Source: Dysgonamonadaceae bacterium (GTDB lineage: Bacteria; Bacteroidota; Bacteroidia; Bacteroidales; Azobacteroidaceae). From it: 5,588 nucleotides of DNA. The stretch covers positions 1 through 5,588 of the forward strand of contig JAITCT010000017.1 of NCBI GenBank assembly GCA_031282925.1. Direction: 5' to 3'. The first letter of the stretch is position 1, and each line of letters begins with the position of its first letter. Of the stretch, positions 1-5,480 are shown one piece after another. The notes under the pieces were generated by a model. That model ran no database searches. It worked only from the letters and a program-made list of their open reading frames with translations, and had not been told where the DNA came from. A program made the position numbers and the translations under genes.

Positions 1-1
1 G

Positions 2-1234
2 AATATGGAATGTTTGCGCTACAAGCAAGCCGAATATATGGCTGCGGAAGCTACAAAGTTGTTGAATGAAAGGAAAAATGCCGCTATCTGCATTGCTCCA
101 GAGTCCTTTGCTTCAGCGGAAGTAGTGAATAACCTCGTTGATACAGGGCATGAAATCTACGAAATGTCAGCCAGCCGTTTGCCTTCGGAACTGGAAAAGC
201 CTGTCGCAGAAAATTATGCATCGGAAGCAGAGTATCTGGAAGCGGAAAAATCGTACAAAATAAGTTATGAACGCTACAATATCTATGCCGCCCAAATTGA
301 AACAATGGTAGAGCAAGGCAGGGCGCAGTTCCTGGTAGATGTAAGCCGGCGGAAACCCGAACTGTGTTACCGTGTCATTCCCGAAACCGAAAAAAGGGAG
401 CCGGAAGAAAAAGATACCGTCGAAAAACTTCGCACTCAAGACAAACGGAACCGGGAAATTGCAATCGAAAAAGGGGTGGAAGACGTCAAACGCCTTGTCC
501 GTGAAAAAGTCGTTCCCGGTGTGGATTTTCAACCCTTGGAAGAAGAATTGCTTTACTACGTCATGCTTTCATTCACAAGGAAAGAAAATTTCACGAAGCT
601 GGGCATTTCCAATCATTACTCGCTTTCAGATGAGGAAAAAGCCGGAATAATTCCTTCACTCACGACGGAACAGAAAAACGTCATCAAACGTGATTTTATC
701 GTAAAGCATCTTTCCGATACCTCCGGCAACTGCAAGCAGTCACAACTGTTGCTTGAATTTGCAGCCTTGCATTTTCCCGATAAAGTCAGGGAAATCAAGG
801 AACAGTACAATGAGGCATACCGGAAAAAGCATATCCGGATTGAAGAACGGATTCGCGAATTGCAGCCGTTTAACAGTGAAAAAGCAGAAGAAGCGGTCGT
901 AGCCGGGGAAGAACAACCGGAAACTGTCGAAACACCCGACCCCGAAACCTTCGACGACCCGGATACGGCAGATATTCCACTCTATCCCGGCCTGCCCGAA
1001 CACGCAAGTGTCGGCGAAATACCGGAAGAAAAGGAAGAAGCTTTTAACAAGGTAATAGAAACCTTGCTTGCCGAATCAGAAACCGTTGAAACACCCGACC
1101 CTGGAACTTTTGACGAACCGGATATGGCAGATATTCCCCTTTATCCCGGCTTGCCCGAACATGTAAGTATCGGCGAAATACCGGAAGAAGAGGAAGAAAC
1201 CTTTGATACGGTATATGAAGAAATAGCCGCTTGA
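2..1234 (+). CDS. ParB-like partition protein, C-terminal part (5' end outside window)
   Basis: The reading frame is open to the left edge and the first ATG (position 5) has no leader in view, so this is most likely the C-terminal ~410 residues of a longer protein. From memory, the segment running through AAICIAPESF (residues 27-36), ARFLVDVS-like text (QFLVDVSRRKPELCYR, 109-123), LLYYVMLSF (182-190) and VIKRDFIVKHL (226-236) resembles the region after the ParB/Spo0J domain in large ParB-like proteins on Bacteroides mobile elements. The ParB nuclease/CTP-binding domain itself would lie upstream and is not visible, so the family call rests on resemblance only. Residues 125-165 are rich in Lys and Glu and probably helical. 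Residues ~290-409 are a strongly acidic, proline-containing tail made of two copies of a 53-residue unit. If the call holds, the protein would bind DNA and help maintain or segregate the element. A strong terminator follows, so this is the last gene of its operon. An uncharacterised element-encoded DNA-binding protein is the alternative. Confidence 0.6.
   Translation, partial: NMECLRYKQAEYMAAEATKLLNERKNAAICIAPESFASAEVVNNLVDTGHEIYEMSASRLPSELEKPVAENYASEAEYLEAEKSYKISYERYNIYAAQIETMVEQGRAQFLVDVSRRKPELCYRVIPETEKREPEEKDTVEKLRTQDKRNREIAIEKGVEDVKRLVREKVVPGVDFQPLEEELLYYVMLSFTRKENFTKLGISNHYSLSDEEKAGIIPSLTTEQKNVIKRDFIVKHLSDTSGNCKQSQLLLEFAALHFPDKVREIKEQYNEAYRKKHIRIEERIRELQPFNSEKAEEAVVAGEEQPETVETPDPETFDDPDTADIPLYPGLPEHASVGEIPEEKEEAFNKVIETLLAESETVETPDPGTFDEPDMADIPLYPGLPEHVSIGEIPEEEEETFDTVYEEIAA
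920..1231 (+). repeat. In-frame tandem duplication in the ParB-like C-terminal tail
   Basis: Two adjacent units with a 159-bp period (53 codons) start at 920 and 1079; the second is slightly shorter and runs into the stop codon. Both encode ETVETPDP, then ADIPLYPGLPEH, then GEIPEE. Over residues 306-350 against 359-403, 36 of 45 residues are identical. Many of the base differences are silent third-position changes (for example act/acc and gtc/gtt in the ETVE codons). This pattern suggests an old duplication whose protein sequence has been kept. The unit is acidic with conserved Pro and aromatic positions, so it reads as a flexible linear-motif tail rather than a folded domain. Confidence 0.9.
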
Positions 1235-1251
1235 TTGACTGTTTTATCCTG

Positions 1252-1296
1252 AAAATACCCCGCAACAGCTTCACAGTTGTTGCGGGGTATTTTTTT
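1252..1296 (+). terminator. Intrinsic terminator after the ParB-like gene
   Basis: A perfect stem of at least 14 bp pairs AATACCCCGCAACA (1254-1267) with TGTTGCGGGGTATT (1278-1291) around a 10-nt loop. A run of seven T (1290-1296) follows. The stem starts about 20 nt after the stop codon at 1232-1234. It should separate the ParB-like gene from the HTH operon downstream. Confidence 0.92.
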
Positions 1297-1309
1297 GTCG
1301 TTTTTTGCG

Positions 1310-1329
1310 CAGTGTAATATGATGACAAA
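1310..1329 (+). repeat. Copy 1 of a 20-bp motif shared with the int upstream region
   Basis: CAGTGTAATATGATGACAAA lies about 75 bp upstream of the first HTH start codon. It matches the copy at 4615-4634 at 18 of 20 positions, with AATATGATGACAAA identical, and is also close to the copy at 4595-4614. It sits inside a 7-bp inverted repeat, GTCGTTT (1297-1303) and AAACGAC (1327-1333). A protein-binding site (recombinase arm site or operator) or the relic of an IS end are both possible. Confidence 0.55.
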
Positions 1330-1376
1330 CGACGCCGTATTGTCCCCAGGCGACAGGCAGCCTTGCGTTATCCTTG

Positions 1377-1384
1377 TAAATTTG
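1377..1384 (+). promoter_or_regulatory. Candidate -7 box for the HTH operon
   Basis: TAAATTTG matches the Bacteroidota -7 consensus TAnnTTTG and ends 20 nt before the ATG at 1405, leaving a short AT-rich leader. No TTTG/TTG is seen at the usual distance upstream for the -33 element, so the promoter could be weak or need an activator. Read with the preceding G, it is also a 9/10 match to the CTnDOT-type core GTAnnTTTGC. Confidence 0.45.
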
Positions 1385-1404
1385 TCCGAAAAAACAATAT
1401 TAAT

Positions 1405-1686
1405 ATGGAAATAATTGTCATCGAAAAACAGGCATTTGAGCGAATGAAGCAGTCGTTTGAAAATTTTACCTGTCAAGTAAAAAAACTCTGCGAAAGCAAC
1501 CAAAGTAAGGGTGAATGGCTGAACAATGAGGAAGTTTGCAACCTATTGAATATTTCAAAACGAACATTACAGACCTACCGGGATACGGGAGCAATTCCTC
1601 ATTCACAAATCGGACGGAAATGTTATTACAAAGTTTCCGATGTGGGACAGTTGATTAATCAATCACAAACAAAAATACAGGAATAA
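1405..1686 (+). CDS. Small helix-turn-helix protein (MerR/excisionase type), first of a pair
   Basis: This encodes a 93-residue protein if started at the ATG at 1405. The frame extends upstream to a TTG at 1363, but the ATG is preferred because it gives the same MEII start as the downstream paralogue and sits just after a -7-like box. Residues 1-35 look like a helical, possibly dimerising segment. Residues ~38-61 (EEVCNLLNISKRTLQTYRD) form the helix-turn-helix, and GAIPHSQIGRKCYYKVSDV (62-80) is the wing typical of HTH_17/excisionase-family domains. Such proteins bind DNA; beside integrase genes they often serve as recombination directionality factors or regulators of excision. That role is inferred from context. 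It is the first gene of a two-gene operon, with a 4-nt gap to the next gene. There are no membrane segments. Confidence 0.85.
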   Translation: MEIIVIEKQAFERMKQSFENFTCQVKKLCESNQSKGEWLNNEEVCNLLNISKRTLQTYRDTGAIPHSQIGRKCYYKVSDVGQLINQSQTKIQE

Positions 1687-1690
1687 CAAA

Positions 1691-1969
1691 ATGGAAATAA
1701 TAGACTGTAAAGCAGCGGAAGTAAGTACGTTTATTGCTTCATTGGACGAGATGCTTGCTAACATTCAATCTCTGGTCAAAAACCATAATTCGCCACTGAA
1801 CGGCGAAAAATACCTGACAAACAGGGAAGTATGCCGGATGTTACAGGTTTCACCCCGGACACTGCAAAAATGGAGGAATGAGAAAATGATTCCCTTTTCC
1901 CGCCTCAAAGGGAAAATCCTTTACCGCGAATCGGATATTGTGGCATGGCTCTCTACAAGGGCTGTATAA
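1691..1969 (+). CDS. Small helix-turn-helix protein (MerR/excisionase type), second of a pair
   Basis: This is a 92-residue paralogue of the upstream protein with the same architecture. A helical N-terminal segment (residues 1-32) is followed by the HTH at ~42-63 (TNREVCRMLQVSPRTLQKW) and a wing ending KGKILYRESDIVAWL (73-87). The last part, REVCRMLxVSxRTLQxW plus the IPFSRLKGK turn, is a closer fit to the usual helix-turn-helix excisionase pattern than the first protein. It starts 4 nt after the upstream stop, so the two are co-transcribed. The pair converges on the recombinase operon and is separated from it by a two-way terminator. DNA binding is well supported; function in excision or in transcriptional control of the recombinases is inferred. 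Confidence 0.87.
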   Translation: MEIIDCKAAEVSTFIASLDEMLANIQSLVKNHNSPLNGEKYLTNREVCRMLQVSPRTLQKWRNEKMIPFSRLKGKILYRESDIVAWLSTRAV

Positions 1970-1971
1970 TA

Positions 1972-2012
1972 AAAATGGGGTTACAGGATATATCCGGCAA
2001 CCCCATTTTATT
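1972..2012. terminator. Bidirectional terminator between the HTH and int operons
   Basis: AAAATGGGGTT (1972-1982) pairs perfectly with AACCCCATTTT (1999-2009) around a 16-nt loop that contains the palindrome GGATATATCC. An A-rich stretch lies on the left and a T-rich one on the right, so U-rich tails follow the stem on both strands. It starts 3 nt after the HTH stop and lies about 30 nt past the int stop, serving two convergent operons. Confidence 0.85.
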
Positions 2013-2037
2013 AGTTAATTATTTGTCTTATTACCCC

Positions 2038-3279
2038 TTAATTTCCGGGTAATTGATATTTCCCTTCCATCCGTTTTTCAAGATTAGTCATATCCTCATT
2101 GAGTTTAGTCCTTGTTACCTTTGCATAAATCTGTGTAGTTTTAATCGAAAGATGTCCCATCATCTGGCTAAGCGATTCAACAGGAATACCGTTTGTTAAA
2201 CAGACACTTGTCGCAAATGAGTGCCGGCTCATGTGGAAAGTAAGCGTTTTGTCAATCCCGGCGGCTTTCGCGATTTTCTTTAATTGAATGTTTAAATCTT
2301 CTTTTGTCTTCATCTTAAAAACATAGCCTTCTGTTCCCGAAAATTTGGTATTCCTGTATTTGTCAATAATTTGCAATGGAATATCCAACAATGGGATATA
2401 GGAGGCTGCTCCGGTTTTTTTGCGGTTAAGGACTATCCAGTTGCTATCGTCCTGTTGTTGGAAATGATTAAACTGCAAATTTTTCAAGTCTGAATACGAA
2501 AGTCCGGTAAAGGTCGAAAACAAAAACATATCACGAATAAACTTTGTAGAAGCCCGTTCCAAACCGGCTTTCATCAACTTTTCCAATTCTTCCCCCGACA
2601 AATACCGGCGTTTGTCGATTATTTTTTCATGCGTATAATCAAAAAACGGATCCTGACGCAGCAATCCCTTGTTAAAGGCACGTTTAACGGTTGTCCGGAA
2701 TGGAGCCAAAAACGAATGGACAGACCTTGCCGCCAGCTTTAAATCCACTTTCAGATAATAGGCATAATCTTCAATTAGGGCAATATCTACTTTAGCAAAC
2801 GGAATATCATCCACATTTAATTTGTCTTTCAGGAAATTTTTCAAATGCCTGTATCCTTTACAATACTGAATATAAGTGTTTCCTGAAATCCGTATGCCGA
2901 TACTTTTCTTTTTTTCTTCCAAAAACTGGGAAAATTCCTGCATGACAGTATTTTGATTTGTCCCGATGCCGCGAAGGGCGTTTTTAAGACATTCGGCGCT
3001 TACAAAACCTTTATCTACCAATATATTACGGTAATGCTTTTCGACTTCGGCTTTATAGTTTTCAATCTGTTTGTTAATAACAGCATTTTCTTTTGATTTA
3101 CCAACAGCCAGACCCGAATGAGCGTTCCAGTCGGAAGATAAAATATCCATCCCTGTACTGAAAGCCGTGTTTTCTCCATCCACGCTGATTCGCCCAACTA
3201 TCGGGCATTTGCCGGACTTCTTTATTTTACTTGTGTTGATGTAAAACAGTAAACTGAAAGTGCTTCTCGTATTTTGCAT
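2038..3279 (-). CDS. Tyrosine recombinase/integrase, downstream gene of a tandem pair
   Basis: The 413-residue protein is full length for Bacteroides integrases of the IntDOT type. Residues ~1-100 form the N-terminal arm-DNA-binding domain (VGRISVDGENTAFSTGMDI at 28-46). Residues ~112-210 are the SAM-like core-binding domain, and ~225-400 the catalytic domain. Visible catalytic residues are Lys288 (RKKTG), His349 and Arg352 (HMSRHSFAT), His376 (GHLS) and nucleophile Tyr385 (TTQIYAKV). The first catalytic Arg is replaced by Ser261 in FTGLSYSDL, as known for IntDOT. It would cut and rejoin DNA at att sites via a 3'-phosphotyrosine. It starts 22 nt after the stop of its paralogue, so the two are probably one transcript. 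Integration, excision or local inversion cannot be separated from sequence alone. Confidence 0.93.
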   Translation of the reverse strand: MQNTRSTFSLLFYINTSKIKKSGKCPIVGRISVDGENTAFSTGMDILSSDWNAHSGLAVGKSKENAVINKQIENYKAEVEKHYRNILVDKGFVSAECLKNALRGIGTNQNTVMQEFSQFLEEKKKSIGIRISGNTYIQYCKGYRHLKNFLKDKLNVDDIPFAKVDIALIEDYAYYLKVDLKLAARSVHSFLAPFRTTVKRAFNKGLLRQDPFFDYTHEKIIDKRRYLSGEELEKLMKAGLERASTKFIRDMFLFSTFTGLSYSDLKNLQFNHFQQQDDSNWIVLNRKKTGAASYIPLLDIPLQIIDKYRNTKFSGTEGYVFKMKTKEDLNIQLKKIAKAAGIDKTLTFHMSRHSFATSVCLTNGIPVESLSQMMGHLSIKTTQIYAKVTRTKLNEDMTNLEKRMEGKYQLPGN

Positions 3280-3301
3280 ATTCTGTTTATTTATTAATTG
3301 A

Positions 3302-4543
3302 TTAAATTACAAAAGCATATTTATCTGCAATTCGGGCAGAGAGTAATTTCATATCGTTACCGATTTTATCCCGGTTAACGTGTGCATAACGTTGCGTAGT
3401 GGCAATATCCGTATGGCCGAGCATCCGACTGACACTCTCAATCGGAACGCCCTGTGAAAGACAAATCTGGGTAGCAAACGTATGCCGGCTCATGTGGAAG
3501 GTCAATGTTTTATTTATTCCGCAAAGTATGGCAATTTCTTTTAACAGCTTGTTGGTCTTTACCTGGCAAAACATATTGAATACCGGTTCCCCAAATGAAA
3601 AATTCCGGTATTTCTCAATGATTTGAACTGGAATATCCAATAATTTAACATTGAAGGGAATGCCCGTCTTTTGCCGGGACTTGGTAATCCACCAACTTCC
3701 GTCTTCTTCCGTAATAAGTTCTTTCCACGTGAGATTTTTCAAATCAATATAGGAAATACCTGTAAAACAGGAAAAAACAAACATATCCCGGACATAACAC
3801 AAATCCGGGGATTCCATTTTTGTTGAAATCAAATTATCCAGTTCGCCGGCAGCAAGCGAACGTATCTGAAAATCAGGCCTTTCCAGCCTGTATCCGAAAA
3901 ACGGCGGGCGGCTGATATAATTCCGGTGCAATGCAACCCTTGCCGCTGACAGCAATTGAATAATTACCCCATTTACAGAAGCTGGTTTCATTTTCTGTTC
4001 AATGCGTAGGTAAAAATCAAAACTTTCGATGAACGGTAAATCTAATTGGGAGAGTGGGATATCCCTGAGACTGTATTTCGCTTTCAAAAAGCGTTGAAGG
4101 TGCCTGTACGTACTGACGTATTTCCGGTAACTTGACTTTGCCCTGTCAATACCGACACGTGAATGAAATTCCTGCATGATTTCTTCAAACAGCACGAGCA
4201 AAGTTTTCTGCACAGAAGCAATACCCTGGAAGGCATTTTTGACTTCCGGGGCGGTAACCTTTCCGGTACGCTTGAGGATTTCGGAATAATGGGAATGAAT
4301 GAGCAGATTAACTTTGTTAATCTCCCTGTTCAATTCGGTAGCCGCATGGCTTTTCCCGATTGCCCGCCCTGATTTGACATTCCACAACCGCTCCTCAACT
4401 TTCAGTTTAGAACCGAATTGAGCGACTGTTTTGCCGATAATGATTTTCCCAACAATCGGGTAAACCGTTTTTTCTCCGGCACTTGATTTTGTACGCTTGC
4501 GTTCTCTTTTCAGGTAGAACGACACCTTTAAATTTTCGTTCAT
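3302..4543 (-). CDS. Tyrosine recombinase/integrase, promoter-proximal gene of a tandem pair
   Basis: This is a second 413-residue recombinase, paralogous to the downstream one along its whole length. The arm-binding domain covers ~1-105 (basic LKRERKRTK at 11-19, YPIVGKIIIGKT at 28-39, FGSKLKVEERLWN at 43-55). The SAM-like domain covers ~115-215 and the catalytic domain ~225-400. Catalytic residues are Lys292 (RQKTG), His350 and Arg353 (HMSRHTFAT), His377 (GHTD) and Tyr386 (TTQRYAHV). Ser264 in FTGISYIDL occupies the Arg I position, the same substitution as in its partner. Both active sites otherwise look complete, so neither copy seems degenerate. The ATG at 4541-4543 follows an AT-rich leader with a -7-like box. 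Tandem recombinases of this kind occur on Bacteroides transposons and mobilizable elements; whether both are needed or each has its own site is unknown here. Confidence 0.93.
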   Translation of the reverse strand: MNENLKVSFYLKRERKRTKSSAGEKTVYPIVGKIIIGKTVAQFGSKLKVEERLWNVKSGRAIGKSHAATELNREINKVNLLIHSHYSEILKRTGKVTAPEVKNAFQGIASVQKTLLVLFEEIMQEFHSRVGIDRAKSSYRKYVSTYRHLQRFLKAKYSLRDIPLSQLDLPFIESFDFYLRIEQKMKPASVNGVIIQLLSAARVALHRNYISRPPFFGYRLERPDFQIRSLAAGELDNLISTKMESPDLCYVRDMFVFSCFTGISYIDLKNLTWKELITEEDGSWWITKSRQKTGIPFNVKLLDIPVQIIEKYRNFSFGEPVFNMFCQVKTNKLLKEIAILCGINKTLTFHMSRHTFATQICLSQGVPIESVSRMLGHTDIATTQRYAHVNRDKIGNDMKLLSARIADKYAFVI

Positions 4544-4544
4544 G

Positions 4545-4587
4545 AACTCACATTTTTAAGTTTATAAAATTACTTGTTTTGTGAGTT
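4545..4587. promoter_or_regulatory. 8-bp inverted repeat flanking the int promoter (candidate operator)
   Basis: AACTCACA (4545-4552) and TGTGAGTT (4580-4587) are perfect inverted copies, 27 nt apart. The candidate -7 box of the int operon lies at their centre. The left half is directly next to the int ATG. A dimeric regulator, for example one of the HTH proteins, could bridge the two halves; this is inference. Confidence 0.45.
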
Positions 4588-4598
4588 GTTTGAACAAT
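4565..4598 (-). promoter_or_regulatory. Candidate promoter of the tandem int operon
   Basis: On the minus strand, TAATTTTA (plus 4565-4572) matches TAnnTTTG at all but the last defined position. ATTG (plus 4595-4598) stands 22 nt upstream as a possible -33 element. That spacing is slightly long. The leader to the ATG would be about 15-20 nt. The -33 part overlaps one of the 20-bp direct repeats, so a protein on the repeats could compete with RNA polymerase. Confidence 0.4.
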
Positions 4599-4634
4599 GT
4601 AAAATGATGACAGACAATGCAATATGATGACAAA
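4595..4634. repeat. Two adjacent 20-bp direct repeats upstream of int
   Basis: CAATGTAAAATGATGACAGA (4595-4614) and CAATGCAATATGATGACAAA (4615-4634) abut each other and match at 17 of 20 positions. A third copy lies at 1310-1329 in the same orientation. The 20-bp period is about two helical turns, which puts both copies on the same face of the DNA. Candidate explanations are recombinase arm-type sites, operator sites, or the multiple terminal repeats of an IS21-type element; no IS21 genes are present. Confidence 0.7.
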
Positions 4635-4664
4635 TAATGTCAGTGTTTTGCCTTGTTTTGCACA

Positions 4665-4746
4665 GCGGCAAATGGGTAACGATTAAGAAACGGAACTTTT
4701 GCCGCAAGTTGCTGAAAACTGCATTTTACAGTATGGACGGCAAAAG
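4665..4746. repeat. Cluster of CGGCAAA-type inverted repeats
   Basis: GCGGCAAA (4665-4672) is the exact inverse of TTTGCCGC (4698-4705). CTTTTGCCG (4696-4704) is in turn the exact inverse of CGGCAAAAG (4738-4746). The middle copy can therefore pair with either neighbour but not both. It could be recombinase binding sites in alternating orientation or a switchable RNA hairpin. Chance is not excluded. Confidence 0.4.
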
Positions 4747-4822
4747 CCTGTTAAGGCTAAATTCGCTGATTTTTACCGGATTACCCTGTTTTTCTTTTTG
4801 ATGCTGTTTTTTAGGTGGGTTT

Positions 4823-4832
4823 GCAAAAGTAC
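4823..4832 (-). other. CTnDOT-type core-like site (candidate att site)
   Basis: The minus strand reads GTACTTTTGC, a full match to the GTAnnTTTGC core shared by CTnDOT attachment sites. It lies about 280 bp upstream of the IntDOT-like gene pair and directly after the T-run of the DUF6266 terminator. It also matches the -7 box TAnnTTTG, and the two patterns overlap by nature, so a promoter element is the alternative. No second full copy was found in non-coding DNA of the window, as expected if the other element end lies outside. Confidence 0.4.
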
Positions 4833-4860
4833 AAAAAAATCCCGCATTTCGTGGGATTTT
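4833..4860 (-). terminator. Intrinsic terminator after the DUF6266 gene
   Basis: AAAATCCC (4836-4843) pairs with GGGATTTT (4853-4860), extended by a C-G and a G-U pair to a 5-nt loop. Read on the minus strand, the stem ends in a run of seven T (4833-4839). It begins about 40 nt past the stop of the minus-strand gene at 4899. On the plus strand the tail is shorter, so function is mainly for the minus strand. Confidence 0.85.
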
Positions 4861-4898
4861 CTGCAAGAAAACATTTTGCCTGTTTCACAACAGGACTT

Positions 4899-5480
4899 TT
4901 AGGCAACGGTAATTGTTCTCAAATACACGCTGTTTGCAACCTCTTTGCCATCTTCGGAAATGAAACCTATGTACGTTTCTACATCTTCGCCAACCCAGTC
5001 GGCGGAGACAATGATGTTCTGCGTGGTTGTCATACGTTCGGCACCGGCGGTGTCGTAAACGGCTTCGGATTTGGTGGTATTGATAACGGCAATTAATGCC
5101 TTGTCAGTTTGTTTAGCATTTCCTTCGCCGGAGTTGTCTCCCCACGCGAAAGTAATTGTTCCGCCACCTGCCGGTGTTACGGAAGCTCCGGCTGCCAGTG
5201 TCAGTGAGCCATGCGAAACCAACACTTTGCTTGGGTCAATGGCATAATCGGGATAGGTTTCGGTTATGGCGTTTGCCAATGCGTAAGACATTGCGGCGTT
5301 GAACGGTGATTGCCGGTGTGCATACAGTTTCCATCCTGTGCGAAGAAACCCGGTTATCGGTTTGAGAAAATTCAGCGTAAGCACAAATTTGCTGCGCTGG
5401 CTGACCTGCCCCTCTGTGCGGGCAGGGCTGTTAAATTCTACATAAAATCTTCCATAGTTCTTTGAGATTATAGTTTGCAA
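4899..5480 (-). CDS. DUF6266 family protein, N-terminus replaced by IS sequence (likely pseudogene)
   Basis: The open frame is 193 codons from an ATG at 5478-5480, but only residues ~20-193 belong to the original gene. From memory, DUF6266 proteins of Bacteroidota start with a glycine-rich block (GGFSGKVGTV-like) followed by NPRTEGQ, and end with a beta-rich domain. Here RTEGQVSQRSKFVLTLNFLK (21-40), YPDYAIDPSKVLVSHGSLTL (76-95), ITFAWGDNSGEGN (109-121) and the C-terminal ISEDGKEVANSVYL (173-186) fit that family. The glycine-rich start is absent, and codons 1-19 lie in the end of an insertion sequence. About 35-40 native residues and the native promoter are lost, so expression and function are doubtful. 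The function of DUF6266 is not known to me; no signal peptide or membrane helix is seen. A terminator follows the stop. Confidence 0.8.
   Translation of the reverse strand: MQTIISKNYGRFYVEFNSPARTEGQVSQRSKFVLTLNFLKPITGFLRTGWKLYAHRQSPFNAAMSYALANAITETYPDYAIDPSKVLVSHGSLTLAAGASVTPAGGGTITFAWGDNSGEGNAKQTDKALIAVINTTKSEAVYDTAGAERMTTTQNIIVSADWVGEDVETYIGFISEDGKEVANSVYLRTITVA

Larger units (their letters stand above)
4544..4898. other. Non-coding att/regulatory region between int and the DUF6266 gene
   Basis: About 355 nt without a credible gene. Besides the promoter, the repeats, the core-like site and the terminator listed separately, the middle (4635-4815) has no further clear signal. The only ORF of any size on the plus strand (4699-4902, 67 codons) has no recognisable domain and runs across the terminator hairpin, so I do not call it. 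Position next to the integrase start, repeat density and the core-like sequence fit an attachment region at an element end. Confidence 0.5.

Noticed and set aside
1338..1360. TGTC...GACA short inverted repeat upstream of the HTH operon
   Set aside because: Only 4-bp arms, expected by chance.
1363..1404. Upstream TTG start for the first HTH gene
   Set aside because: The ATG at 1405 gives the same MEII start as the paralogue, and the extra 14 codons would overlap the -7-like box.
2116..2126. TTACCTTTGCA within the int gene as an att core
   Set aside because: It is inside conserved coding sequence just before the catalytic Tyr codon and lacks the leading G; chance match.
1310..4634. The region as an IS bounded by the 20-bp motifs
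   Set aside because: The copies at both sides have the same orientation, not inverted as IS ends require, and the genes inside encode tyrosine recombinases rather than a DDE transposase.
4699..4902. Plus-strand ORF of 67 codons upstream of the terminator region
   Set aside because: No recognisable domain, no good leader, and it runs through the terminator hairpin and the core-like site; best read as chance in non-coding DNA.
5405..5426. 7-bp inverted repeat CCTGCCC/GGGCAGG as a terminator or operator
   Set aside because: It spans the IS/DUF6266 junction, half in each, and has no T-run, so it most likely arose by chance when the IS inserted.
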